Below, piece after piece: positions 27,865-36,233 of a DNA stretch of 64,000 nucleotides; position 1 is the stretch's first letter; every line of letters starts with the position of its first letter. The DNA comes from Burkholderiaceae bacterium (GTDB taxonomy: Bacteria; Pseudomonadota; Gammaproteobacteria; Burkholderiales; Burkholderiaceae_B). The notes under the pieces were generated by a model. The model searched no databases. It was not told where the DNA came from and saw only the letters and a program-made list of their open reading frames with translations. The translations under genes were made by a program, and so were the position numbers. Location of the stretch: assembly GCA_030728985.1 (NCBI GenBank), contig JANQYI010000012.1:62001-126000 (forward strand), read 5' to 3'.

Positions 27865-28491
27865 TTATTGAATGCCGTGTAATGGTGCGACCTTTTTCAC
27901 CGCAGGAATGTCTAACATCCTCTTGTAGTGATCGGTTAGTCTTGGAAACTGAGAGATATCCACGCCATCACCCGTCATCCAGCTTGTCATCGTAAAAAGA
28001 TAAGCATCAGCGACGGTGAACTGATCTCCCATGACCCAGGGGCCGCGCAATATTTCACGTTCGATGAGTGTTGCGCAGTCCGTCATGTTTTGAGCGACTT
28101 TGTCTTTCATGGTTTTTTGCGCATCGAGATCATCGGACCAGCGACGACCTCTTGAGCCGTGTGCGTGGTGGACATGAACGGTAGAGCAAAACCAGCTATT
28201 GATGGATTGCATTTGAGCTAAAGAAAAAATGTCGTCGAATGGCGCCAACTTGGTCTCTGGGTAAGCTTGCGCGAGGTACAACAAAATCGCAGGGGTTTCG
28301 GTCAGGATGCCATGCTTTGTGACAAGCGCCGGCACACGCCCCTTGGGGTTAATCGCTAAATAATCTGGTGCATTTTGGTCATTTTCGCGAAGGTTCAGTT
28401 TCTCGGCCGCGTAATCAGCACCGATATGCTCAAGCACAATATGTGTAGCGAGGGCGCAACTCAGTGGGGCGTAATAAAAGCGCATCGACAT
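27865..28491 (-). CDS. Glutathione S-transferase (208 aa)
   Basis: The thioredoxin-fold N-terminus (MRFYYAPLSCALATHIVLEHIGADY) carries the Tyr/Ser/Cys region of bacterial beta-class enzymes. NPKGRVPALV (cis-Pro loop) and LTETPAILLYLAQ (glutathione gamma-Glu binding) follow. The helical C-terminal domain includes FTVADAYLFTMTSW with the N-capping Asp. The length is normal. These enzymes conjugate glutathione to electrophiles or act as peroxidases in the cytosol. The start at 28491 has AGGAG seven bases upstream. It converges with the amidohydrolase gene, with seven bases between stops. Confidence 0.93.
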   Translation of the reverse strand: MSMRFYYAPLSCALATHIVLEHIGADYAAEKLNLRENDQNAPDYLAINPKGRVPALVTKHGILTETPAILLYLAQAYPETKLAPFDDIFSLAQMQSINSWFCSTVHVHHAHGSRGRRWSDDLDAQKTMKDKVAQNMTDCATLIEREILRGPWVMGDQFTVADAYLFTMTSWMTGDGVDISQFPRLTDHYKRMLDIPAVKKVAPLHGIQ

Positions 28492-28513
28492 GTCTTGACT
28501 CCTTTAGTCTTTA

Positions 28514-29593
28514 TTAGTCTAACGTTTGTTCTTTGATCCAGCGTTTGAGTCCAGCGTCTGTTTTAACGCTAGTCAGCTCATCGTTCAAGCGTCTGAGCTC
28601 GAGCAACATTTCGCGTTTGCGACTGTTAAGGTGATTTTTGAGCGAGGCCTCATGGATGGTCATGGATGCCGGCAATACAAATTCGGCGGTCGCCTGCAAT
28701 TCGGTATCGCGAATTTCACGATGCAAGGCTGTCAGGCGTTCACGCATCAGGTCAGTCAGTGCAGCGAGTTTTTTGCGTGCCAAGGCTGAAGTCAAGGTGG
28801 CTTCGGGAAGCTGAGCTTTGGACTGAAGCTCGAGCAGTGCGAGTAGGTCGCGTCGCTCGTAGGCGGTATTCGCCTCGCTCATTAATTGGGTTTTGTAGGC
28901 GCGGGCTTGCTCGTCGCTTTCGCGGTCTGGGTGCAAAGCGCTTGCCAGTTTGCGGTAAAGGCTGCGTAGGGCGCTTTCGACATCGTCCGCGGCCTGAAGG
29001 TCGGCGGGAGACATTTTTTTCTTTTTCGCCCGTCGTGCTTCTCTGTTGCGCGCGCGCGCCTCGGCCTCTTTGCGCATAAAATCAAACTTAGCGTGCAGCA
29101 CGTCATCAAGGTTTTCAAACACCTGGTCTTCGCCAAACTCTTCGCCCATGGCTTCTTTGAGATAGGCCTGCGCTTCGGCGGCTTGCGCGCGCTCTATATC
29201 AGCAAGTTTTTCTTCGCTGTGGACATCGTGTAAGGCGCGCATGACGCGATCACCCACGAGCGCGAACTCCATGGCGATGCTGCAGATCAAACGTCTAATC
29301 AGACGCTCGTGTCGGGCGGTCAGTCCTTCGCCTTTGAGACGTTGGTCGAGCCACAACACCATGGCGCGGCGCAGGCTGTCTTGTTTCTTTTGCAGGACGG
29401 GAACCGTGCTTAAGTAAAGCCGTCGATGCTGATCGATCAGGATTTTGAGCGCCTCGAGCTTATTGGAGAGCGTTTTACCCTGTTCAATCAAGAAATCGAA
29501 TTCTGCTTGTTCCAGTGAATCAGGTGCTTCGTCTTGTTCGACGGCACTCAATGCGTGGATTGCGGTCGTGCTGGAGGTCGTGTTTTTTTTCAA
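28514..29593 (-). CDS. J-domain (DnaJ-like) protein with atypical C-terminal J domain (359 aa)
   Basis: Mostly helical and charged, with long coiled-coil-prone segments (30-180). It has a J-like domain around residues 208-265 (SALRSLYRKLASALHPDRE, then EANTAYERRDLLALLEL) that includes the HPD motif needed to stimulate DnaK ATPase. There is no Gly/Phe region or zinc finger. A similar architecture is seen in uncharacterised proteins of Burkholderiales annotated as molecular chaperone DnaJ. The annotated start is TTG, next to a run of eight T (29583-29590, plus strand), with no good ribosome binding site. An ATG-initiated frame just upstream would join this gene if the run changed length, so the true N-terminus is uncertain. 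Confidence 0.75.
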   Translation of the reverse strand: MKKNTTSSTTAIHALSAVEQDEAPDSLEQAEFDFLIEQGKTLSNKLEALKILIDQHRRLYLSTVPVLQKKQDSLRRAMVLWLDQRLKGEGLTARHERLIRRLICSIAMEFALVGDRVMRALHDVHSEEKLADIERAQAAEAQAYLKEAMGEEFGEDQVFENLDDVLHAKFDFMRKEAEARARNREARRAKKKKMSPADLQAADDVESALRSLYRKLASALHPDRESDEQARAYKTQLMSEANTAYERRDLLALLELQSKAQLPEATLTSALARKKLAALTDLMRERLTALHREIRDTELQATAEFVLPASMTIHEASLKNHLNSRKREMLLELRRLNDELTSVKTDAGLKRWIKEQTLD

Positions 29594-29714
29594 AAGGCTG
29601 CAGTGGGTCTGAATCTGTGGAGTGTTTGAGATGGAATCGATGAATCATCTTAAACGCTCTCTAGTTTAGCCGCTCTCAGGGCTAAATCGGGTCAACACAG
29701 ACAATCTCGGTCGT

Positions 29715-30326
29715 TTAAAGCTCAGGGATCGGTGCGACCTCCTCTGGCAGGGGGGTGCGATTGACATTGAGCACCATCGATACCATCACATAATAGCCAC
29801 TGACAACCATCAAATCGACCGCCCCTTGTTCACCAAACAGGTCGACGACAGCCTTGTAGTGCTGGTCGCTGACTTGATGTGTTTCGTGAAGTTCATGACA
29901 AAAATTATAGACAGCCTCTTCGTCAGCTTGCATATTTTTCGGGCGCTGGCCTTGGGCGAGAGCAGCGGCCAGATCGGGATTAAGCCCTTCTTTAAGTGCG
30001 AGGCGCAGATGCGCATGCCACTCATATTGCGCCGTCCAGGTTCGCGCGGTAATTAAAATCGCCCATTCATTCAGATGTTTCGGGATACTGCTGTCAAAAC
30101 GCAAGTATTCGCCCACCATCCGTAAACGCTCGGCTAAAACAGGGCTTCGCAACAGAACATTAAAAGGCGCACCTAGGCTCGTTGCACCTTGCACTACGCC
30201 TTTGCTGCCTGTGCCCGACACCCTGCCTGACATCAAGCCATCAAAGTATTTTTTTTGATCAACCGACATTTCGTCGACCAGAAGACGTTTGAAGCGTTGT
30301 TGATCGTTGGGCTTGCTTTGGCTCAT
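29715..30326 (-). CDS. Carboxymuconolactone decarboxylase (CMD) family protein (203 aa)
   Basis: An all-helical AhpD/CMD-fold protein. The segment HLNEWAILITARTWTAQYEWHAHLRLALKEGL is the conserved core with the E-W-x-x-H signature. The Cys pair of AhpD-type peroxidases is absent, so it belongs with the cysteine-free 4-carboxymuconolactone decarboxylase-like group. The start ATG at 30326 has GAGG nine bases upstream. It is transcribed towards the J-domain gene with a gap of about 120 bases. Its substrate is unknown. The neighbours (GST, amidohydrolase) suggest aromatic or xenobiotic metabolism, but that is inference only. Confidence 0.87.
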   Translation of the reverse strand: MSQSKPNDQQRFKRLLVDEMSVDQKKYFDGLMSGRVSGTGSKGVVQGATSLGAPFNVLLRSPVLAERLRMVGEYLRFDSSIPKHLNEWAILITARTWTAQYEWHAHLRLALKEGLNPDLAAALAQGQRPKNMQADEEAVYNFCHELHETHQVSDQHYKAVVDLFGEQGAVDLMVVSGYYVMVSMVLNVNRTPLPEEVAPIPEL

Positions 30327-30521
30327 GGGATGGATCCTCTTGGTTCGTTGGGTGTTTAAAACAGTTTAATGGTTTGTTTGCCGAGTGAGACCGTGGTGGG
30401 GTGTTTCTGATTTCAAGTCTCTAAAGCCATTATGGAATTGGGGTTAATGCCCTCTACACAAACGAAAAGACTTCAAATTAAATAGATTAATCAGATTAAC
30501 GCCCAAATGGGTAGGTGCCCT

Positions 30522-30935
30522 ATGAAGAACCCTTTGTCTTTAAAGCGCTATGCGCATGTCGCTTTTTTGAGTATGGCTCTACTTGCTAGCGCAGCCCATG
30601 CGCAATGGCTCAATTTGCATGAAGACGCCAATCAGGTGACTTACACGGAGCGTGGCGAGATTGTGCGAACCGATATTTTCGTCAATGTTGCCGAAATGCT
30701 GGACTACAAACAAAAGATGCGCGATCAAAAAGGGTTGGTTTTCCACTCCGTGGTGATTCGAGCCCAATACAACTGTCGTGATAATCGTGTGCGCACCTAC
30801 ACCATTGATTTTCATGAAGCGCGTATGGCGGGCGGTCAGGTTGTCAAAACTGAAAAGGTCTATAGCAAGTGGCAGCCGATCAACCCCCGCAGCGTTGAGC
30901 AAAATTTAAAAAATTACGCCTGTGATCCAAAGTAG
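30522..30935 (+). CDS. Surface-adhesin E-like secreted protein (137 aa)
   Basis: A signal peptide (hydrophobic segment VAFLSMALLASAAHA) leads to a small domain starting QWLNLHEDANQVTY, with VWxxxDY-like features (VAEMLDYKQKM) and two conserved cysteines (NCRDNRVRTY and YACDPK) likely to form a disulfide. This matches the adhesin protein E domain (PF16747), which is common in proteobacteria as a small periplasmic or surface protein. Most members are uncharacterised. ATG 30522 was preferred over ATG 30507 because AGGTG lies just before it and none precedes the other. Confidence 0.8.
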   Translation: MKNPLSLKRYAHVAFLSMALLASAAHAQWLNLHEDANQVTYTERGEIVRTDIFVNVAEMLDYKQKMRDQKGLVFHSVVIRAQYNCRDNRVRTYTIDFHEARMAGGQVVKTEKVYSKWQPINPRSVEQNLKNYACDPK

Positions 30936-30978
30936 TTTTCAAGTTATTTAAGCGAATGCTGATTGGGCCGCGGTTAAC

Positions 30979-31794
30979 TTAAAGCTTGGCGCCACAGTCC
31001 CTGCAAAAGCGATCTTGTTTGTCTATTTGATCGCTCTCGCATTCGGGACAAGACATCTGACTATGACGTCGATGCCCTCGCGCACGTGATATTTCCGCCG
31101 TCACAATGCCCGTCGGGACGGCCAACGTTCCCCAACCCATCAGCATCATGACCGAAGCGATGAGTTTGCCCACATCGGTTTGTGGCGTGATGTCGCCAAA
31201 GCCAACCGTGGTCATTGTGGTGATGGCCCAATAGGTTGCGATGGGAATGCTGGTGAATCCGTGCTGAGGACCCTCGACCACATACATCAGCGTGCCCATG
31301 ACGAGTACGATCATCAGGACAAAAGATAAGAAAACAAGAATCTTTTTTCGGCTTGCATTGAGCGCGCTCGCGAGATGGGCGTATTCCTGCATATAGGCAG
31401 TGAGCTTGAAGACTCGAAAAATACGGATCAGTCTCAACACGCGGACATCAATCAAAGCGTGTAATTCCGGGAAGAACAGCGCTAGGTAGGTCGGCAACAC
31501 AGCAAGCAAGTCAATCACGCCAAAAAAACTGGTCGCGTATTTTCTGCGGTTTTTGGCGCAATACAGTCGTGCGGCATATTCCACGCTAAAGAGAATGGTG
31601 AAAATCCATTCCAGCACGAACAATAGGGTGTGATGGCTGGCCCTGATGTGCTGCGCGCTATCCAAAACCACCACGACAAGTGAGATTAGAATCAGCGCGA
31701 TCAGGGTCTTGTCGAAAAGGCGGCCGGCTGCGGTTTCATTTGTGAAGACCAGCGTGTACATCTGATCTTTAAGTGAATGTTTTGCGCGCGTCAT
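30979..31794 (-). CDS. Voltage-gated potassium-channel-like protein with C-terminal zinc ribbon (271 aa)
   Basis: Six membrane segments with an S4-like voltage sensor (VLRLIRIFRVFKL, Arg/Lys every third residue) and a pore loop with the K+ filter TTVGFGD. After S6 (IASVMMLMGWGTLAVPTGIV) a short linker leads to MSCPECESDQIDKQDRFCRDCGAKL, a four-cysteine zinc ribbon. It should sit in the inner membrane with the ribbon in the cytosol. Prokaryotic Kv-type channels usually end in a coiled coil or a ligand domain. The metal-ribbon ending is known from a set of proteobacterial channels, but its role is not described. The start overlaps the stop of the FAD protein gene as ATGA. Confidence 0.9.
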   Translation of the reverse strand: MTRAKHSLKDQMYTLVFTNETAAGRLFDKTLIALILISLVVVVLDSAQHIRASHHTLLFVLEWIFTILFSVEYAARLYCAKNRRKYATSFFGVIDLLAVLPTYLALFFPELHALIDVRVLRLIRIFRVFKLTAYMQEYAHLASALNASRKKILVFLSFVLMIVLVMGTLMYVVEGPQHGFTSIPIATYWAITTMTTVGFGDITPQTDVGKLIASVMMLMGWGTLAVPTGIVTAEISRARGHRRHSQMSCPECESDQIDKQDRFCRDCGAKL

Positions 31795-32789
31795 GTTGAT
31801 GTGGTGTCAAACGTTCGGAAAATATCTTGGGCGAGGGCTTGGCCGCTGAGCCAGGCGCCTTCGACTTTTTCAGTACTGGTCCAGTCGCCGCACAAGCCAA
31901 GCTGGAGGTCTGGATTAAACAGTTGGCCGTGCTGCGAGGCGTGACCGAGTCTGGCAAAACGCCAAAGATGAGTTTGAATGTTTTGTGGTCGATAGCCTGT
32001 CAGCGCTTCAAATCCCGCGCTGAGTAGGGGAGCGGCTTGGTCTTTGGTCAGATGCTCATGCGCCAGACTCCATTCGGTGGTCGCATGGGCGAGCCACGCT
32101 TCGCCGGATTGGCGTTGCGGTTTGCTTGAGCTTCTGGCGAGCCAGATGAACATCCCTTGGTTGATGAATGCGGCATCAAATGCCAACGGAAGTCTCTCGT
32201 TTGCATACACCATCAAGGCCCAGCTCGGCACCATGACGGCATCCTGACAGCGCGTATAAAGTGTCGCGCTGTGGGGTTGAACGAGAGGTTCTGCTTGTTT
32301 GGAGGGAATGGCGAGCACGAGGGTATCAAAGTGCGTCTCAAGCAGGCCGCGCTCCTTGCAGTGCAGTTTCCACACCTGATCCTGACGGAGCAGTTGATCA
32401 ATCGTGGTCGAAAAATGAATCTCCAATCCGCGCGCGAGGTGTTTGGCCGGTGCAGTCATGGACGGCGTCCCGACGTAGCGTCCTGAGGAGGATTGAATGG
32501 TTTGCCAGCCCTGAGCGTCAAAGCTGGTGATCTGCGCATCCCAAAGCGCCGCAGCGCCCGCTTTTAGCCAAATATCGACCTGCTGCGCAAAAGAGGGATC
32601 CCGGGCGGTAAAGTATTGAGCGCCGTGATCACAGGCCCAACTTTCAAAGTTGCGTGTGCTCATGCGGCCACCGACGCCGCGGCTTTTTTCAAACACTTGG
32701 ACGCGGTGGCCTTGCTCGCGCAGCGCGGTGGCACAACTCAACCCCGCGAGACCGGCACCGATGACTGCGATAGAACGTGTTGCATGCAT
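31791..32789 (-). CDS. FAD-dependent amine-oxidase-like protein, renalase type (332 aa)
   Basis: The N-terminal dinucleotide fold AVIGAGLAGLSCATALREQGH is followed by VFEKSRGVGGRMSTR, the FAD-binding signature of renalase-like and other amine-oxidase family proteins, and by DHGAQYFTARD. The C-terminus has LGLCGDWTSTEKVEGAWLSG, the second FAD contact. Bacterial renalases oxidise isomeric forms of NAD(P)H; whether this one does is unknown. It is cytosolic and overlaps the downstream channel gene by four bases. It is divergent from the TctC gene at 32970. Confidence 0.88.
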   Translation of the reverse strand: MHATRSIAVIGAGLAGLSCATALREQGHRVQVFEKSRGVGGRMSTRNFESWACDHGAQYFTARDPSFAQQVDIWLKAGAAALWDAQITSFDAQGWQTIQSSSGRYVGTPSMTAPAKHLARGLEIHFSTTIDQLLRQDQVWKLHCKERGLLETHFDTLVLAIPSKQAEPLVQPHSATLYTRCQDAVMVPSWALMVYANERLPLAFDAAFINQGMFIWLARSSSKPQRQSGEAWLAHATTEWSLAHEHLTKDQAAPLLSAGFEALTGYRPQNIQTHLWRFARLGHASQHGQLFNPDLQLGLCGDWTSTEKVEGAWLSGQALAQDIFRTFDTTST

Positions 32790-32969
32790 AGCGTGTTGTG
32801 CCTAAAAAACCGCGAAGAAAACATGCCCGCGAAGAAAGTGATCGTCAATTCGTCATTTTATGGGTTTCAGTTCATTCATGTCTCCACATGGTATAGGGTT
32901 TATGCCAATGATCTGTTGGACTAGCTCGGTTTATTCTTCGGGATGCTGTTAATTTCAAAGAGGTCTCTA

Positions 32970-34082
32970 GTGCGTGCAACTTTAAATAAACAACCCATGA
33001 ATACGATTCTGAAGGGCTTGGCCGGCTTAGCCGCCTCCGCGGCATTGATCTTACCTGCTACGGCGACTGCACAGAAAGTTGATTTCGCGGGCAAGACGAT
33101 CGAATTTGTGATTCCTTTTGGTGTGGGTGGTGGTTCGGATGTCTGGGCACGCTTTAATGCTCCGTTTCTAACGAAGTATTTACCCGGTAACCCCAACGTG
33201 GTTGTTAAAAACGTACCTGGCGGTGGCTCCACGATCGGCGCTAACCAGTTCGCCGCGAGCGCCAAGCCTGATGGCCTGACGATTATGGGCACTTCCGGTT
33301 CGACCCAGTTCCCCTATCTGCTCGGCGATAAGCGTGTGCGCTATGACTACAAAGACTGGAATATGATCATGGCGGCCCCGACCGGTGGCGTGGCCTACAT
33401 CAGCCCCAAGTTTGGCGTGAAATCCGTCAAGGATCTGGGCAAGCTCAAGGGTCAAAAACTTGTTTATGCCAGCCAAGGCGCAACTTCGCTTGATTTGGTG
33501 CCTATATTGGCCTTCCGTCAGCTTGGTTTGGATGTCCAGCACGTTTTCGGTATGAAGAGCCGAGGCGAGGGACGTTTGGCTTTCGAGCGCGGTGAAGCTA
33601 CGATCGACTACCAGACAAGCTCTGCTTATCTTAAAAACTCAATGCCTTTAGTCAAGGAAGGCAAAGCGGTGCCTTTGTTTAGTTGGGGTGTGACGGACGC
33701 GAACGGTAATTTGATTCGTGATCCCGCTTTCCCCGATTTGCCGCACGTTGGCGAAGCGATTGAAATCGTTACAGGCAAAGCTCCTTCAGGCAAAGAGTGG
33801 GAGGCCTTCAAGGCGTTCTTGATCGCAGGTTTCCCTGCTCAGAAATTGCTGGTGTTGCCTAAAGGCACTTCTAAGGAGATCGTAGAGGCTTATCGCCAAG
33901 CGATTCGCCAGATGCTGAATGATCCTGAGTACAAAAAGGGTGTCTCTAAAGCACTGGGTGGCTACAATCAGGTGACGGACAAGGCCGGTGACGCGCTGTA
34001 TCGCGAAGGTACGACGATTTCGCCCGAGGCTCGCGAATTGGTTCGTCAATATCTGATCAAAAACCACAACGTCAAATTCTAA
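32970..34082 (+). CDS. Bug-family (TctC) periplasmic tricarboxylate-type binding protein
   Basis: A signal peptide (LAGLAASAALILPATATA) precedes the Bug domain. IEFVIPFGVGGGSDVWAR contains the ligand-loop motif, and VVKNVPGGGSTIGANQFA and the following TSGSTQFPYL are typical. The protein delivers a carboxylate or related solute to the TctAB permease encoded next. GTG 32970 was chosen because AAAGAGG lies six bases before it; ATG 32997 (MNTILKGLAG) is a good alternative with a tighter signal peptide. It is longer than a usual Bug protein (about 320 residues), with an extended C-terminal helix-rich part. The ligand is unknown. Confidence 0.9.
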   Translation: MRATLNKQPMNTILKGLAGLAASAALILPATATAQKVDFAGKTIEFVIPFGVGGGSDVWARFNAPFLTKYLPGNPNVVVKNVPGGGSTIGANQFAASAKPDGLTIMGTSGSTQFPYLLGDKRVRYDYKDWNMIMAAPTGGVAYISPKFGVKSVKDLGKLKGQKLVYASQGATSLDLVPILAFRQLGLDVQHVFGMKSRGEGRLAFERGEATIDYQTSSAYLKNSMPLVKEGKAVPLFSWGVTDANGNLIRDPAFPDLPHVGEAIEIVTGKAPSGKEWEAFKAFLIAGFPAQKLLVLPKGTSKEIVEAYRQAIRQMLNDPEYKKGVSKALGGYNQVTDKAGDALYREGTTISPEARELVRQYLIKNHNVKF

Positions 34083-34102
34083 AAAATAGTTGGTTTAGTT
34101 GG

Positions 34103-34156
34103 CCCCTTGCTTTGGGTTCACTCTTTTGGGTGGGGACTCGAGCAAGGGGTTGTTTT
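34103..34156 (+). terminator. Intergenic hairpin between tctC and tctAB (attenuator or partial terminator)
   Basis: CCCCTTGCT (34103-34111) pairs perfectly with AGCAAGGGG (34141-34149), with 29 bases between, followed by TTGTTTT. It lies in the 113-base gap between the binding-protein and permease genes. It could end part of the transcripts or protect the 3' end of the tctC message, giving more binding protein than permease. Confidence 0.6.
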
Positions 34157-34195
34157 ATTTAAGGTACAGAGTTTTAGGTTGAGAAAAGGAACGTT

Positions 34196-36226
34196 ATGTT
34201 AGAAGCCATGCACACTGCACTTACTGGCCTCATGGCCTGGCAGCATCTTGGTTTCATGATGCTGGGTATCGCAGTCGGTTTGGCCGTGGGAATTTTGCCT
34301 GGTCTCGGGGGGATCGCCGGGATGTCTTTGCTCATGCCTTTTATTTACGGCATGGATTTGATTTCGGCGATTGCCATGTTGATTGGCATGGTGGCGGTGA
34401 TCCCCACGGGCGATACCTTTACTTCCGTGTTGATGGGGATTCCCGGCTCCAGCGCGAGTCAAGCGACCGTGCTGGATGGTTATCCATTGGCTAAAAAAGG
34501 TCAGGCTGCGCGTGCGTTGAGCGCTGCTTTTACGTCGTCGATGCTGGGCGGCTTGTTTGGCGCAGTGTTGTTAACAGGTTTTGTCGTGGTGGCGAGACCT
34601 CTGATCTTGGCGTTCTCCACTGCTGAGCTCTTTATGTTGGCCGTGTTGGGTCTGTCGGTGGTGGGTGTCTTGTCCGGCGCCAGTGTCATTCGAGGTATGG
34701 TGGCGTGCGGCTTAGGGATTATGGTGGGCGCCATTGGTGGTGCGCCGGCGACAGGCGAAAGTCGTTTTGATCTAGAGTTGGAGTATTTGCAAGACGGAAT
34801 TCCGCTCGTCATTATCGGGCTGGGTTTGTTCGCGATTCCCGAGTTGTGCGATTTGATGCGTCGAAACAAACCAATTGCGAACTCCTCCAAACTTGGAGCT
34901 GGTTGGCTTCAAGGGATGAAAGATACGTTTAAAAATTGGTTTTTAGTGTTGCGGTGTTCTTCTCTTGGTACGATTATTGGCGCGATTCCCGGATTGGGTG
35001 GCGGTGTCGTGGATTGGATTGCTTATGGACACGTTGTTCAATCATCCAAAGATCCCTCGCAATTTGGCAAAGGCGATATTCGAGGTGTCATCGCGCCCGA
35101 AGCCGCTAATAATGCTTTGCAAGGCGGGGCGCTGATGCCGACGTTATTGTTTGGTATCCCAGGTTCGGGCAGCATGGCGGTGTTTTTGGGCGGTATGGCT
35201 TTGTTGGGCATGCAACCTGGGCCGAGTATGGTCACCACTGACCTGAACTTGACCTATACGATCGCTTGGACACTCGCGCTGGCCAGCATCATCGGCGCGT
35301 TGATTTGCTTTTTTCTGGCCTCGCCGATTTCGAAGCTGACACATGTGCCTTTCAATCTGATCGCGCCATTCATGCTGATGATTATTTGTTTTGCGGCCTT
35401 TCAGGCGCGTCGCGATTTGAATGATTTGCTGCTGTTGTTTGTCGTTGGCATGTTAGGTATTTATATGCGGCGTTTCGGTTGGCCGCGACCCGCATTTCTG
35501 GTCGGCTTCGTGTTGTCGGGGCAGGTCGAAAACTACCTCTATCAGGCCATTCAGTTTTATGGCTGGGGCTTTGTTCAGCGTCCTGGCGTATTGATTATCG
35601 GCGCGCTGGCTGCGATTTCTCTACTTCTCGCCGTTCGTACCCGAGTGTCTGACGATGGTGCTGTATCAGCGAGCAAAGACGCCACAAAGAATGATGCTGC
35701 ACCTCCTGTATCAACGGGTCCCTTGGGTGGACTGACGGTACGCGAGCGTTTGCCGCAGTTGATCTTTACGAGCATTATTTTTGTGGTTTTTGGTTATGCG
35801 GTGATCGATACGATCAAGCTATCGTTTTTGGGGGCCGTTTTTCCTCTGTCGACTTCGGTCTTGATGGTTGTGTTCTCCCTTTGGCTTGTGTGGACACAGT
35901 GGTCAGGTAAGCCGGGGCACAGTTCACACTACGATCAAGAGGTTGCTGCGCACGCCTCTGGTGCTTCGGATGGAACAACACTCTGGCCCTCACTGCGCTG
36001 GTTTATTTTCCTATTTGGAATGACGGCATTGATCGGTTTTATGTTGTCGGTCACAATATTCATCATGTCCTTCTTGCTGGCCCGCACACAACTCGGCTGG
36101 CTCAAAAGTATTTTTTATACTTCGTTCTGTATCGGCTTCATGGTGTTTCTCGGTCATTTCCTGGTGCTTGATTTCCCAGCGGGTGTATTGCAGCACTATG
36201 TTGCCATGCCCTGGCCGTTAAAGTGA
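34196..36226 (+). CDS. Fused TctA-TctB tripartite tricarboxylate transporter permease (676 aa)
   Basis: Residues 1-490 form the large TctA subunit: about 12 helices with GILPGLGGIAGM, GIPGSSASQATVLDGYPLAKKGQAARAL and a second AIPGLGGGVVDW repeat, the conserved Gly/Pro motifs of the family. After a polar linker (about 490-515) four helices follow (518-676), which correspond to the small TctB subunit (DUF1468). TctA and TctB are more often separate proteins; the fused form keeps their ratio at 1:1. It works with the TctC protein encoded just upstream, driven by an ion gradient. AAAGGA lies six bases before the ATG. Confidence 0.93.
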   Translation: MLEAMHTALTGLMAWQHLGFMMLGIAVGLAVGILPGLGGIAGMSLLMPFIYGMDLISAIAMLIGMVAVIPTGDTFTSVLMGIPGSSASQATVLDGYPLAKKGQAARALSAAFTSSMLGGLFGAVLLTGFVVVARPLILAFSTAELFMLAVLGLSVVGVLSGASVIRGMVACGLGIMVGAIGGAPATGESRFDLELEYLQDGIPLVIIGLGLFAIPELCDLMRRNKPIANSSKLGAGWLQGMKDTFKNWFLVLRCSSLGTIIGAIPGLGGGVVDWIAYGHVVQSSKDPSQFGKGDIRGVIAPEAANNALQGGALMPTLLFGIPGSGSMAVFLGGMALLGMQPGPSMVTTDLNLTYTIAWTLALASIIGALICFFLASPISKLTHVPFNLIAPFMLMIICFAAFQARRDLNDLLLLFVVGMLGIYMRRFGWPRPAFLVGFVLSGQVENYLYQAIQFYGWGFVQRPGVLIIGALAAISLLLAVRTRVSDDGAVSASKDATKNDAAPPVSTGPLGGLTVRERLPQLIFTSIIFVVFGYAVIDTIKLSFLGAVFPLSTSVLMVVFSLWLVWTQWSGKPGHSSHYDQEVAAHASGASDGTTLWPSLRWFIFLFGMTALIGFMLSVTIFIMSFLLARTQLGWLKSIFYTSFCIGFMVFLGHFLVLDFPAGVLQHYVAMPWPLK

Positions 36227-36233
36227 GTTGTCG

